This document shows positions 35,723-46,089 of a DNA stretch of 64,000 nt, in pieces. The notes under the pieces are model-generated. The model saw nothing but the letters and a program-made list of their open reading frames with translations. It was not told the DNA's origin and did not search any database. The DNA is from SZUA-309 sp965215995 (GTDB lineage: Bacteria; Pseudomonadota; Gammaproteobacteria; Pseudomonadales; Azotimanducaceae): the NCBI GenBank assembly GCA_965215995.1, contig OZ244128.1, forward strand, positions 992,001 to 1,056,000. Direction: 5' to 3'. Numbering within the stretch: the first letter of the stretch is position 1; each line of letters starts with the position of its first letter. The position numbers and the translations under genes were made by a program.

Positions 35723-35773
35723 CTAGTTGTTCCACATAATGGAGCCAGCCTTGACCTTGGTCTTGACTTTCAT
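35723..35773 (-). CDS. candidate 16-residue exported peptide
   Basis: The frame encodes MKVKTKVKAGSIMWNN. AAGGAGA lies five bases before the ATG, among the strongest ribosome binding sites in the window. An in-frame ATG at 35818 would give 31 residues (adding MNRSACELDQHKETD), but its upstream site is weaker. The peptide is basic, contains an Ala-Gly-Ser step that could be a C39 cleavage point, and ends in a hydrophobic/Asn tail. It is followed by a perfect stem-loop and then by HlyD, C39-ABC and ABC genes, the usual order for a peptide precursor and its exporter. No modification enzyme is encoded nearby. The length is far below that of known C39 substrates, so it could instead be a leader peptide controlling the exporter genes. 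Confidence 0.6.
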   Translation of the reverse strand: MKVKTKVKAGSIMWNN

Positions 35774-35917
35774 GTCAGTCTCCTTGTGTTGATCCAGTTC
35801 ACAGGCAGACCGATTCATCGAACAGACCTGCCCAACCACTTGTTCGGCCAGTACACACGAAACTTTAGGCAGGTATTGAGAAGGAGATCACGCTGCGCCC
35901 ATTGCGCAACAAGATCA
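35774..35917 (-). promoter_or_regulatory. leader/promoter region of peptide-export locus
   Basis: This 144-base gap lies between the soluble hybrid kinase stop and the peptide start. It holds the Shine-Dalgarno sequence (35779-35785, reading AAGGAGA on the reverse strand), the alternative in-frame ATG at 35818 and an 8-bp palindrome TTGCGCAA at 35902-35909. I looked for a sigma-54 -24/-12 element because a FleQ-like activator is nearby and found no good match. Confidence 0.4.
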
Positions 35918-37513
35918 TCACACTTGGGAATCTCCGGGTAGGATCCGGTTCACACAGGCAGCAAGGTCGCTGAGCAGGAATGGTTTCTGCAGGAAGCTGA
36001 TGGTGGGCAGATTGACCAACCCTTCGCTCACCGCCGAGCGGCTATAGCCGCTCATCAGGAGCACGGGCAGGTCAGGATGGGTTCGGCGCAGCTTGACGAT
36101 GAGCTCCTCACCACTCATCTCCGGCATGGCGAGATCTGTAATGAGCAGATCGATCTCACTGCCATGCTCGGCAAACTGAGCCATGGCCTGGTGACCGGAG
36201 TTTGCGGTCAGCACCCTGTAACCGGCGCGCTTCAATCCGACGCCGGCCAGCTGACGGATGTGATCTTCATCGTCCACCACAAGAATCAGGGCGCCGGTGG
36301 TGTCTTCAGCTTCGGGTACGGCTTCCACGGGTCGCGGCCCTGTCTGGGAAATTGCCGGGGCTGGCGTCAGTGCGAGCATCTGGTCCGCTACGGGTAGCAG
36401 CACCTTGAGAACCGACCCTTGCTTCGGGCTGGAGTCGACGATAATCGTACCGCCGTGGGCACGGGCGATGCCCAGCGACTCGGCGAGGCCGAGACCACCA
36501 CTACCTGGCCGCGTGGTGAAGAACGGATCGAACACCTTCAGCTGCACTTCCGGTTCGATGCCTTCGCCGTCGTCACTCACCGCGATGTAAACGTAGGTAC
36601 CTGGCGGCAGACCGGTGCGGATCGCATCGGCGGAATTTTCTTCAAGCTCGAGGGTGCCGGTAGAAATCAGCACACCTCCCCCTGCTTCGCCGCAGGCTTC
36701 TACGGCGTTCAGAGTCAGGTGGGTGAGCAGCTGATTCAGCTGCTTGCTGTCAGCGACCACGTTCGGCAACCAGCTTCTGAGCTCGAAATCGAGCGAGGTG
36801 CGGCCACCAACCACTGAGCGCAGAAATCCGCGCATGGATCGGATCTCGTTTGTGAGGTCCAGGCTCTCCATTTCCACTGACTGCTTGCCTGCGTAGGTGA
36901 GCAATTGGTGAGTGGTTTCTTCAGCTCTGCCAGCGGCTTCTACCACAGCCCAGAGATAAGGCAGAATCTTGGAGCTCTTGCTGCCTTCCACCTCCGAGAT
37001 GGCAAGCTCGACGTTAAGCAGGATGGTGGTGAGCTGGTTGTTGAAACTGTGCGCAGATCCACCGGCAAGCACGCTCATGCTCTCGAGCTTCTGGGTGCGA
37101 ATGAGCTGTTCTTCCAGCTGCACTCGACGGGTGATGTCACGCAACACAGCGGTCGCGCGAGACTGACCGTTGTCTGCAACAAACTGGGTGACGGAAATGT
37201 CCACCCAGTGAACGTCCCCGTTCGGAACTCGGATGCTGCGAATGCGCTGGTATGGGCCTCTGGCGACCAGTTGACTGAGAGTAAGTGGTCCGGCGAATCC
37301 CTCAAGGGATTCTCTGGGTGTGACTTCGAGCCGCTCGGCAACAGTGATCAGATCAAGACCGATGAACTCCGTCGCATCGATGCCGAACACGGCCTCGGCA
37401 TTTGGACTCACATAAGTAAGCCGGGTATCCGGTCCTACTTCGACGATGACCTCGTCGGAGTTCTCGGCCAGCGCTTTGAAGCGCACTTCCGTGGCCTTCT
37501 TCGCCGTGCTCAC
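35918..37513 (-). CDS. soluble PAS hybrid histidine kinase
   Basis: This 531-residue kinase has no membrane helix. It contains an N-terminal PAS domain (about 10-135, including VHWVDISVTQFV), the His box GGSAHSFNNQLTTILLN, and an ATPase domain with LNAVEACGEAGGG, SDDGEGIE, DPFFTTRPGSGGLGLAESLGIARAHGG. A C-terminal receiver (about 405-525) has VVDDE, LITDLAMPEM, LMSGYS and LQKPF. The GTG start has only a weak ribosome binding site. It is directly upstream of the peptide ORF on the same strand and divergent from a FleQ-like activator, so it probably governs this export locus or passes phosphate to a separate regulator. Confidence 0.87.
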   Translation of the reverse strand: MSTAKKATEVRFKALAENSDEVIVEVGPDTRLTYVSPNAEAVFGIDATEFIGLDLITVAERLEVTPRESLEGFAGPLTLSQLVARGPYQRIRSIRVPNGDVHWVDISVTQFVADNGQSRATAVLRDITRRVQLEEQLIRTQKLESMSVLAGGSAHSFNNQLTTILLNVELAISEVEGSKSSKILPYLWAVVEAAGRAEETTHQLLTYAGKQSVEMESLDLTNEIRSMRGFLRSVVGGRTSLDFELRSWLPNVVADSKQLNQLLTHLTLNAVEACGEAGGGVLISTGTLELEENSADAIRTGLPPGTYVYIAVSDDGEGIEPEVQLKVFDPFFTTRPGSGGLGLAESLGIARAHGGTIIVDSSPKQGSVLKVLLPVADQMLALTPAPAISQTGPRPVEAVPEAEDTTGALILVVDDEDHIRQLAGVGLKRAGYRVLTANSGHQAMAQFAEHGSEIDLLITDLAMPEMSGEELIVKLRRTHPDLPVLLMSGYSRSAVSEGLVNLPTISFLQKPFLLSDLAACVNRILPGDSQV

Positions 37514-37844
37514 CTGATCAGCCGTGCCTTACCACGGTGTCCGGTCCGCGCGGTCCGTTCCTTTATTGGTCATGACGCTTGTCACATGAAGTTCCGACGC
37601 CGGACAATAAGTCAGACCGTACGAAGGCGCAACCGGATCAACGGTTGGAGTCCATAGGTTACTTGCACAAAGAAATTCACCGAATTAGGCTTAAACAGCA
37701 CATGGGAGCAAGCATCGACCAGATCGGGGAAGGATCGGGAGATGCGTTAGACCGGCGCACAGACAATCGAACAGAAGCGTACAAACTCGATTCGATGTAC
37801 GCATCAGCCGGTCGCCACAGGCAGAAGCAGTTGGAGGCCTTGAA
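37514..37844. promoter_or_regulatory. divergent region between hybrid kinase and FleQ-like gene
   Basis: This 331-base gap is less GC-rich than its surroundings. A plus-strand frame of 89 codons (TTG at 37579 to TGA at 37848) overlaps the FleQ-like start by four bases. The predicted product is highly charged and unrecognisable, so I treat it as a doubtful small gene rather than a supported one. TTGGAGG lies about eight bases before the FleQ-like TTG. I see no clear promoter boxes. Confidence 0.3.
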
Positions 37845-39134
<1,290 letters not shown>

Positions 39135-39206
39135 CGCGCAGCAGCTGCAACTTCTCCCCATACAGGTGGTATCCTATTCAGGCGAGGGCAGCGCTTCGGG
39201 GGAGTA

Positions 39207-40181
39207 GTGAGCGAGCTGACAATCGAGCCCATGGCGGGCAAAACCTTTGGCGCCACCGTCACCGGCGTCCATCTCGGCAAGCTGACGGACAATGAGTTTG
39301 CGCGGATTCATGCCGCATTTCTTGAGTACGGATTTCTTCTTTTTCCCGGCCAGTTTCTGACCGAGCAGGAGAACATCGACTTCGGCAAGCGCTACGGCGA
39401 GCTCGAGTTCGGTGGCGCCCCTATGTCGAACCAGAAGCGGTTAGCCGAAGGCAAGTACGGCGATGTGTTCGATCTTGACGGTCAGATCATGCGCACCAAC
39501 GTCGGCAACGAAGCCTGGCACACGGACTCCACCTACAAACCGCTGAGCTCGAAGTGCGCCATGCTCTCCGCGGTAACCGTGCCAGACGAAGGTGGCGGAA
39601 CCGAACTCGCGGATGCCCGTGCTGCCTACGACGATCTCGACGAAGCAATGCGGGCAAAGATCGCGGATCTCAGCGCCTATCACTCTACCGAGTTTTCCCA
39701 GGCCAACGATGTGGGCGACTTTCCGGTTCGGGATGACGGCTACATCTATCACGGTGAGGCGTACCTGCGGCCATTGGTGAAGGTACATCCGGAAACGGGC
39801 AGGAAGGCGATCTTCGTAGCCCGTCACGCATTCGGTATTCCGGGCCTTACACGAGACGAGAGTCGGGCCCTGCTGAAATCCCTGATAGAGTTTGTCGTCT
39901 CCGAACCCAGCCGGGTGTACAGCCATCAGTGGCTGCCGGGTGATACCCTGTTCTGGGACAACCGCTGCCTCCTGCATCGGGCCAGACCTTACGACTACTC
40001 AAAGCCACGGGTGCTGATCGGAACCCGCATCGCCGGTGATCCGGAATCCGAGCTCTCCTACTATCCGGATGATCCGGCCGCGGAGGCGGGACGCATCGCG
40101 CTTTCGCAGGAACTGGACCTGCTGAGAGAAGAGACCCGGGACCGAATGTACGGTGCAACAACGGCCACCCACGCCGGTTAA
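39207..40181 (+). CDS. TauD/TfdA-family Fe(II)/2-oxoglutarate dioxygenase
   Basis: This 324-residue dioxygenase shows His105-x-Asp107 in EAWHTDSTY, a distal His in NRCLLHRARPYD and the 2-oxoglutarate-binding Arg in VLIGTRIAGD. The N-terminal GKTFGATVTGVHLGKLTDNEF and LLFPGQFLTEQENIDFGKRYG are characteristic of TauD/TfdA enzymes that cleave taurine, 2,4-D or other ether/sulfonate substrates. The start is a GTG after a GGGGGAG. It stands alone with no sulfonate transporter next to it, so the substrate is open. Confidence 0.88.
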   Translation: MSELTIEPMAGKTFGATVTGVHLGKLTDNEFARIHAAFLEYGFLLFPGQFLTEQENIDFGKRYGELEFGGAPMSNQKRLAEGKYGDVFDLDGQIMRTNVGNEAWHTDSTYKPLSSKCAMLSAVTVPDEGGGTELADARAAYDDLDEAMRAKIADLSAYHSTEFSQANDVGDFPVRDDGYIYHGEAYLRPLVKVHPETGRKAIFVARHAFGIPGLTRDESRALLKSLIEFVVSEPSRVYSHQWLPGDTLFWDNRCLLHRARPYDYSKPRVLIGTRIAGDPESELSYYPDDPAAEAGRIALSQELDLLREETRDRMYGATTATHAG

Positions 40182-40261
40182 GGGTGGCCACTGGCCCGGC
40201 AGGAGCGGTAATCGGCCCGGATGGGCTGGCACCTCGCTGCGGAAAACGGCTCAATGGGGTC

Positions 40262-40798
40262 ATGAATACTCTGTCTGCCAGGCTGTGGGCCATCGTCTGG
40301 ACCGGAGCTTTGTCTCTGATCCTGACCAGCTCTGTACCGGTGCATGCGGACGGCAGCCATCGAGCGCTCAGCTTTATTCACACCCACACGGGTGAACGTC
40401 TGTCGATCGTCTATTGGGCCGATGGTGCCTATCTGGACACAGCACTTGCCGAGATAAGACACTTCCTCCGGGATTTTCGCACCGGCGATGCTACCGATAT
40501 CGACCCCGAGCTGCTGGATATTCTGCACGTTGTCTACGAACGGACCGGCAGCCAGGGCCATTTCGAAGTGATCTCCGCATACCGCTCGCCCAAGACCAAC
40601 GAGATGCTGCGGGCGAACAGCGGCGGGGTGGCAAAGAAGAGTCAGCACCTGCACGGCAAGGCGATCGATGTCCGCCTCAGCGATGTGCCGACCAGCGAGC
40701 TGCGCAGAGTCGCTTACGACCTCCAGCGTGGCGGCATCGGCTACTACATGGCCTCAGACTTCGTTCATCTGGATACGGGGCGATTCCGGACCTGGTAG
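40262..40798 (+). CDS. MepK-like murein endopeptidase (DUF882, peptidase M15 fold)
   Basis: This 178-residue exported protein has a signal sequence (about 1-32) and a DUF882/YcbK domain with the M15-type metal residues: EVISAYRSPKTNEML, His in HLHGKAIDVRL (His-x-x-x-x-x-Asp pattern) and FVHLDTGRFRTW. E. coli MepK cleaves 3-3 cross-links in peptidoglycan. It is convergent with an L,D-transpeptidase gene, the enzyme type that makes those links, with only 16 bases between stops. The same two functions are neighbours in E. coli (ycbK/ycbB). The ATG at 40262 yields the signal peptide. Confidence 0.88.
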   Translation: MNTLSARLWAIVWTGALSLILTSSVPVHADGSHRALSFIHTHTGERLSIVYWADGAYLDTALAEIRHFLRDFRTGDATDIDPELLDILHVVYERTGSQGHFEVISAYRSPKTNEMLRANSGGVAKKSQHLHGKAIDVRLSDVPTSELRRVAYDLQRGGIGYYMASDFVHLDTGRFRTW

Positions 40799-40814
40799 CG
40801 GCCGATCGCCGTTC

Positions 40815-42455
40815 TCAACGAACCGGCGGGTAGCTCGGTTTGGCGTCGAGTGCTTCCAGCAGTGTCTGATCCCTGCCGTAGATATCCTCAAAGAACCGGA
40901 CCTCACCGGCCATGTCGGGCTCCGCCGTAAGGTACATGAGAAACACCGGTGTGGGCTTTTCCAGATGAATGGTTCGGGCCTGCCGACTGTCCAGGATTTC
41001 CTGAAAGGCTGCCATGTTCCAGGTGTCCGGATCATCGAACAGCATCTCCGCCAGGGTGAAAGGATCTTCCACGCGCACACAACCGGAGCTGAAGGCCCTG
41101 TCGGCTCTTTCAAACAGCTCCCTCGATGGCGTGTCGTGCAGGAACACGAAGTGCGGGTTGGGAAAGATGAACTTCACCATACCCAGTGCGTTCCAGGGTC
41201 CGGGCCGCTGCCGGACGATGTAGGGGAAGTTGCCAGGACCGATCTCGGAGAAGTCCACGTCGGCCACATCCACCACCTGTCCATCGCGGTTCAACAGGTC
41301 CATGTTCTTCTCCGCCAGGTAACCGGCAGGGTCTTCGACCAGCCTTGGCAGGACGTCTTCGCGCAGAATGGTCGGCGGCACTGTCCAGGTCGGATTGAAC
41401 ACCAGATACTGGATCTCGTCCCGGAACACGGGCGTCTGCCGATAGGGTTTGCCGATCTGAGCCCGGCTTCGCCAGACGATCTGCCGACCTTCGAACACAT
41501 TGACTTCCGCGGAAGCGATGTTGACCATCACCAGCTGGCCGCGCACCTTGTGCAGATCTTCGAACACCCACCTGCCCCGTTCCAGAGAGGCACGGATCTG
41601 CTGTATCCGGTGCTCTACGGGCACGTTGAGGGCCGAGAGCGATGCCGGACCTACCACGCCATCCCCGTCCAGGCCATGACGTTGCTGAAACCGCACCACG
41701 GCTGCCTGCAGGACGTCGTCGAATACAGGCGATTCCGGTTCCAGGCCGGTTTCCAGCTCGCCCGAAACCAAGAGGCGCCTTCGCAATTCCACCACCCGAT
41801 CGTCCTGGTCACTCAGCCGCAGCGCGGGGCCTGGTGAGATCTCCGGCCAGCCTCCCTGGTCGGCGATGCGCCTGTGCTCGGCGAGGGCGCGGACCATGGC
41901 CTGATAGATCGGTCCTCTCTCGATGTCCCTAGTAACCGCGGCATTCAGGGCATTCGCACGGATGAATCCCAGCAGCATCTGCACCGGATCTTCACCGGGC
42001 AGCAATTCCCGGCCGAAGTTCCAGTCCGGATACAACTCATAGGGATTCACCTTTCCGAATCGAATCTGGTAGGTGATCCGGACCAGGACCTCGGTGGCCA
42101 GAACATCGATCTTCACCAGTGTCAGGGTATCCTCCGGCATTCCTTCTTCGGGCAGGAGCCGCTTGAGCGCGGGGAGCGGGAAATCGTCCGGATCCAGCCC
42201 CTGCTGATAAGCAAACTCCACCAGATCCTCGAGCCGATCCAATCGGGCTCGTTCGCCCCAGAGCGGCTGATACTCGTTTTCCGAGTACAGCTCTGGCAGC
42301 AGATCACGGGAGAGAATGGGTTCGCCGTCGATCTCCAGATCACTCTGGAACATCAGCCACTCCATCCGCTCGCGAAGGAAGTCGCTGAAAGACCTCTCAG
42401 CCCAGGCGACCTCCGTGCCGACAAAGAGCGCCAGGCCAAGCAGCAGGTGTTTCAT
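40815..42455 (-). CDS. L,D-transpeptidase (LdtD/YcbB type)
   Basis: This 546-residue periplasmic enzyme has a signal peptide (about 1-19), an N-terminal scaffold (about 50-250), a peptidoglycan-binding domain (about 255-300, LQAAVVRFQQRHGLDGDGVVGPASLSAL) and a YkuD catalytic domain (about 320-480). The catalytic His is in FVFLHDTPS and the Cys in SSGCVRVEDP. It forms 3-3 cross-links, or attaches proteins to meso-DAP. Length and order match E. coli LdtD. It is paired convergently with the MepK-like endopeptidase gene. Confidence 0.9.
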   Translation of the reverse strand: MKHLLLGLALFVGTEVAWAERSFSDFLRERMEWLMFQSDLEIDGEPILSRDLLPELYSENEYQPLWGERARLDRLEDLVEFAYQQGLDPDDFPLPALKRLLPEEGMPEDTLTLVKIDVLATEVLVRITYQIRFGKVNPYELYPDWNFGRELLPGEDPVQMLLGFIRANALNAAVTRDIERGPIYQAMVRALAEHRRIADQGGWPEISPGPALRLSDQDDRVVELRRRLLVSGELETGLEPESPVFDDVLQAAVVRFQQRHGLDGDGVVGPASLSALNVPVEHRIQQIRASLERGRWVFEDLHKVRGQLVMVNIASAEVNVFEGRQIVWRSRAQIGKPYRQTPVFRDEIQYLVFNPTWTVPPTILREDVLPRLVEDPAGYLAEKNMDLLNRDGQVVDVADVDFSEIGPGNFPYIVRQRPGPWNALGMVKFIFPNPHFVFLHDTPSRELFERADRAFSSGCVRVEDPFTLAEMLFDDPDTWNMAAFQEILDSRQARTIHLEKPTPVFLMYLTAEPDMAGEVRFFEDIYGRDQTLLEALDAKPSYPPVR

Positions 42456-42469
42456 TCACCAGGCTCCAT

Positions 42470-43612
42470 TCAACCGCGGGTGCCGGCAAGCATCAGACCT
42501 TCAGGCGCCAACCCGAGCAACACACGGCCGGCATCATCAATCTGATGACTGGCAACGGTCACGTGCTGTCGAACTACTCGAACGTCCCGGGAGATGCGCT
42601 CCAGTGGGTGCTCTTGCTTGTTAGCCGTGGTACCGGCAGCATCACAGACCGCATCCACAGCGCTGACGCAGCCGCGAACGGCGTCGGAACAGGCGAGCTG
42701 AAAGAGTGCCCGTTCGCGCGTGGAGATATGTTCTCCCGCGATTACCTTACCCCACATCTCTTCCAGGAGCTCACCGACCAACGCTCGACCAGCCCGAACG
42801 CGGACTTCCGCCTCCGCCACCGCCCGTTGGGATGCCGGGCGTTCGCGCAGCGAACTGGATGTGAAGCGTGGCACTTTGCCTTCTGCCAGCTCGACGAAGG
42901 CATCAATTCCGGCTCTAGCAATTCCCAGCGCCACCGCTACCTTGTTAAAGGCCAGTCGTGCGCCCAGAGGGAACCGAAGCTGGTTCGTCGTGGCCTCAGC
43001 ACCACCGAGCGGTGCGGCGATCTGACCATCAGGCACCCAGATATCGTCCACACAGACATCGTGCGAACCGGAACCGCACAGACCGCCCACCGACCAGGTG
43101 TCTTCAATCCGGAAATCCGGCTGAGCCACCATCGCGTAGACGTTCTGGCTGACGGGGGAGCCCTGCTCATACAGGCGAACGGTGGCGCCGAAAACGGCAG
43201 CGTTGTGGCAACCGGAGACAAACTGCCAGCGCCCGTTTACCCGGTAGCCGTCGCCCTCCTTTTCAGCGCGGCCCACCGCGGCAGTGGAGCTCGCCAGCAC
43301 CACCATGGGATCCTCGATCAAAGCCCGGCAGCCAACACAGCCAGGCGCAAGCAGGGCGAAAGTCTCAATGCCGATCATCAGATTCCAGCCAGCACTGCCA
43401 TCGAACCGGGATACGGTTTCAATCACTGCCATCTGGGTCATTGGATCCGCATCGAGCCCGGAAAGATCTTCCGGTGCTCCAATCCGATAGAGCCCGCTGG
43501 CGGCAAAGGCTTCCGCCACTGGCGCCGGCAGGCGACGTTCCCGTTCCCCCTGATCCGCATGTGCCCGCACAAGCGACTCGAGCGATGCAGCGGTTTCCAG
43601 TGGCGTGGTCAT
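42470..43612 (-). CDS. flavin-dependent monooxygenase, acyl-CoA dehydrogenase fold
   Basis: This 380-residue group D flavin monooxygenase-like protein is related to HsaA/HpaB and pigment-biosynthesis hydroxylases. Recognisable segments are an N-terminal helical domain, DGSAGWNLMIGIE, YRVNGRWQFVSGCHNA (flavin-facing beta domain), GGLCGSGSHDVCVDDIWVP and a C-terminal ACAD-type helical domain with DAAGTTANKQEHPLERISRDVRVVRQHVTV. These enzymes use reduced flavin from a partner reductase. No reductase is adjacent. The ATG at 43612 is preferred over a longer frame. The 3' end lies 14 bases before the L,D-transpeptidase start region. Confidence 0.85.
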   Translation of the reverse strand: MTTPLETAASLESLVRAHADQGERERRLPAPVAEAFAASGLYRIGAPEDLSGLDADPMTQMAVIETVSRFDGSAGWNLMIGIETFALLAPGCVGCRALIEDPMVVLASSTAAVGRAEKEGDGYRVNGRWQFVSGCHNAAVFGATVRLYEQGSPVSQNVYAMVAQPDFRIEDTWSVGGLCGSGSHDVCVDDIWVPDGQIAAPLGGAEATTNQLRFPLGARLAFNKVAVALGIARAGIDAFVELAEGKVPRFTSSSLRERPASQRAVAEAEVRVRAGRALVGELLEEMWGKVIAGEHISTRERALFQLACSDAVRGCVSAVDAVCDAAGTTANKQEHPLERISRDVRVVRQHVTVASHQIDDAGRVLLGLAPEGLMLAGTRG

Positions 43613-43637
43613 GGCCTTTCTTGCTCGGAGGAAAGGC

Positions 43638-44210
43638 TCAGAGCTTGACGGTCTGCTCGACGAAGTCAGAGTGACCACTGATATCGTGCGTCATCACGAT
43701 GAGGTCTCTCGGCGTGCCGTTCATATCGTCCACATGGTCGGAAAACATGGCTTCGGTAACGAACCCCAGGCGCCGGAACGCCGCCTGCGCACCTTTCTGA
43801 TCGGAGATCATGCTGGCCGTGAGCTTTCGAAGTCCCAGTCCCCGGGCGACATCGAATATCTCGGAGGTGAGATGCCTGCCGAGTCCTCGGCCGCGATAGT
43901 CTGCGCTGACGTTGACCCGCAACTCGCCGATGTTTCGAGTCCAGCGCGCCTCGGTTCGGTGCACGGTGCCGTAGCCGATCAGACCGTCGGTGTCATAGGC
44001 TACGATCGACACAGAGTGCCCTTCTTCGATCTGCCTGATCCATTGGTCGATGACATCCGGCTGGGTGATGTCGATACGCAGAAACAGCAGGTCGTCATCG
44101 GGCAGCTTCTGCGCGAACTGAAGCATCGCCTCCCGATCGTCCGCCGTCATCGCGTGCAGCTCTACTTCACCCCCATCCTGCAACGTTATCGTTTTCTTGA
44201 AATCAAGCAC
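43638..44210 (-). CDS. GNAT family N-acetyltransferase
   Basis: This 190-residue GNAT protein has the acetyl-CoA loop VNVSADYRGRGLGRHLTSEIFDVAR and the C-terminal QAAFRRLGFVTEAMFSDHV. About forty N-terminal residues precede the core fold and include a KTITLQDGGEVELHAMTADDREAMLQF start. The substrate is unknown. It is the middle gene of a reverse run that begins with the WS/DGAT gene (27 bases upstream) and ends with a flavin monooxygenase. Confidence 0.86.
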   Translation of the reverse strand: MLDFKKTITLQDGGEVELHAMTADDREAMLQFAQKLPDDDLLFLRIDITQPDVIDQWIRQIEEGHSVSIVAYDTDGLIGYGTVHRTEARWTRNIGELRVNVSADYRGRGLGRHLTSEIFDVARGLGLRKLTASMISDQKGAQAAFRRLGFVTEAMFSDHVDDMNGTPRDLIVMTHDISGHSDFVEQTVKL

Positions 44211-44237
44211 TGTCGTCTCCCTCTTTCTTCTCTACTT

Positions 44238-45695
44238 CTAAACTGCTCTTGATCCGGCCGTTTGCCTCGCGGCCTCCAGCAGCTCGTTGAACACCTCATC
44301 CGCAGCCTCAGTGATCACCTCCAGATCCGGCAGCAAACGCGATTCGCAGATGAAGGAAAAGAACAGCTGCTTGTTGTAGCTCAGGATCGTGACGCTGAAG
44401 CCCACGTTTCCGGTCAGCACCAAGAGACCCACCGTGTCGGTCACTTCCAGGCCGCACATGTACTGCGGTACCTGCACCCCCGGCACGTTGGTGCAGACGA
44501 AGTTGATGCCCACATTCGGAGGTCTGTAGCCGCCGATCCGGGGCTGCACTGGCAGGTTCATTCGGGCGATGGCGGCGGTCGGGTCCATGGCCGTGCCGAC
44601 CAGCTGAGAGCTCAACATGGCCACCGGCGGCATATATGGCATGGACTCCTGCATGACGGTGACCGACTGAGCCTCTTCCTCCCGCTTGATACGCTCGGTT
44701 TCGCCAATCACCGCGTGCAGGCGTTGCACCGGGTCCAGGGTCTGTGCTGGCAGACGCGGAAAGATGGCAGACACCTCATTGCCTAGAGCGCCTTTCTTGT
44801 CTTCCGTGCGAACGTTCACCGGGCACATCACTCGCATGTACTGACCGTTCGACGCCGCCTCGTCGTGCGCTGTCAGGTATCGGGCAACCGCCTCGGTAAC
44901 GACGGTCAGCACTACATCGTTGATGGTGCCACCGAGTTGCCGGCGGATTTCCCGGATTTCGCTGAACGATTTCTTGATCCAGCGCACCTTCCGCTTCGGA
45001 CCCACGATTCCGGCGTTAAAGGGTGCGGTGATCGCCGGCTGGGCTACGAATCGAGCCATCACCTCAGTCGCCCGGCGCAGCTGCTGCGCCTGAGAGACCG
45101 CTCGACTCGCGAGGTTCAGCGGGTTCTTCTCAGTGAACGCCTTGACGTTGTCCTGCACCGCTTCCGTGAGAAGCTCTCCGGGCGCGGGTGGTTTAGTCGG
45201 CTGCCACGGCTCGTTCGGGGCGACAGGCTCACCGGCGTCCGAATCCAGATCGTAGAGAATGAGCGACAACTCGATTCCGGAAGCACCATCTATCATCGCG
45301 TGATGGGTTTGCTGAAGCAGCAACGTCTTACCTGGCACACCCGAGATCATCACCATCTTCCACAGCGGCTTGTCTCGAGGCAGGAGCGGCTCGTTCAGCT
45401 CCACGGCCACATCGAGCGCTTCGGTATAGCTCACCCCCGGTGGCAGCTCGTGATGGATGACATGATTAGACAGATCGAAGTCGGGGTCGTCGACCCAGAC
45501 CGGGTGCGCAATGCTCAACGGGATCTGCTGGAGTTTCCGCCGGTATGCCGGCACCTGGTGGATGCGCTTTTCGAATCTCGTCAGGAGCTTCTGAAACTCC
45601 AGCTCTCCGTCCAGGGTGTAGACCGATGAGATGTGCATCGGGCTGCTGACCGATTCACCGTAGATGAATGCAGCGTCTGTCTGGGTAAGTCGCAT
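44238..45695 (-). CDS. wax ester synthase/diacylglycerol acyltransferase (WS/DGAT)
   Basis: This 485-residue acyltransferase carries the catalytic HHxxxDG motif at 131-137 (HHAMIDG). It also has the family entry segment MRLTQTDAAFIYGESVSSPMHI, NDVVLTVVTEAVARYL in the C-terminal half and the VGINFVCTNVPGVQVPQYMCG segment. It uses acyl-CoA to make storage wax esters or triacylglycerol. GGAAGGGGG precedes the ATG. Marine gammaproteobacteria often carry such enzymes. The bulk-storage role is inferred, since some paralogues have other substrates. Confidence 0.9.
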   Translation of the reverse strand: MRLTQTDAAFIYGESVSSPMHISSVYTLDGELEFQKLLTRFEKRIHQVPAYRRKLQQIPLSIAHPVWVDDPDFDLSNHVIHHELPPGVSYTEALDVAVELNEPLLPRDKPLWKMVMISGVPGKTLLLQQTHHAMIDGASGIELSLILYDLDSDAGEPVAPNEPWQPTKPPAPGELLTEAVQDNVKAFTEKNPLNLASRAVSQAQQLRRATEVMARFVAQPAITAPFNAGIVGPKRKVRWIKKSFSEIREIRRQLGGTINDVVLTVVTEAVARYLTAHDEAASNGQYMRVMCPVNVRTEDKKGALGNEVSAIFPRLPAQTLDPVQRLHAVIGETERIKREEEAQSVTVMQESMPYMPPVAMLSSQLVGTAMDPTAAIARMNLPVQPRIGGYRPPNVGINFVCTNVPGVQVPQYMCGLEVTDTVGLLVLTGNVGFSVTILSYNKQLFFSFICESRLLPDLEVITEAADEVFNELLEAARQTAGSRAV

Positions 45696-46089
45696 GGTGC
45701 CCCCTTCCGATCTGGATCACCTGGTAGCCCCAGGCGCCCTCTGTTTGTCCGTTCCCTGACTGCCATTCTTGGAGCCTGGCAGGAGTTCTGTCAATCCGTA
45801 CTCCCCGAGTCTGCTTACCTCGGGCTGGGTGGCGCCTCTCAACATGCACGTGTTCTGGACAGACAGCCAATTCAGCGTGCTCTCAGAACCCGCTTTCTTA
45901 CCAATATTCCAATATCTTGCTTTTTCGTCGGGGCGTCACTAGACGCAGCAGGGAGCACGTTCGGGTGCGCGACCGCCAGAGGAAGGCAGCCGATCGCATT
46001 CGGACCCCGATTTCTCTCGCCAAAACAAGCCCATCGCCATCTGTGCCACAATGGGGCCAGGTTGTCCCGTAGTTCACAGCTGAACGCAC
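45696..46089. promoter_or_regulatory. divergent region between WS/DGAT and AraC genes
   Basis: This gap of 394 bases holds both promoters. A tandem CCAATATT-CCAATATC pair at 45901-45916 is the most AT-rich point and has the spacing of a direct-repeat activator site, so it may be bound by the adjacent AraC-type protein. Open frames across the gap on both strands have no recognisable content. Confidence 0.35.

Noticed and set aside
35774..35917. sigma-54 promoter for the peptide locus
   Set aside because: The nearby FleQ-like activator made this attractive, but I found no GG/GC pair at -24/-12 with a reasonable match.
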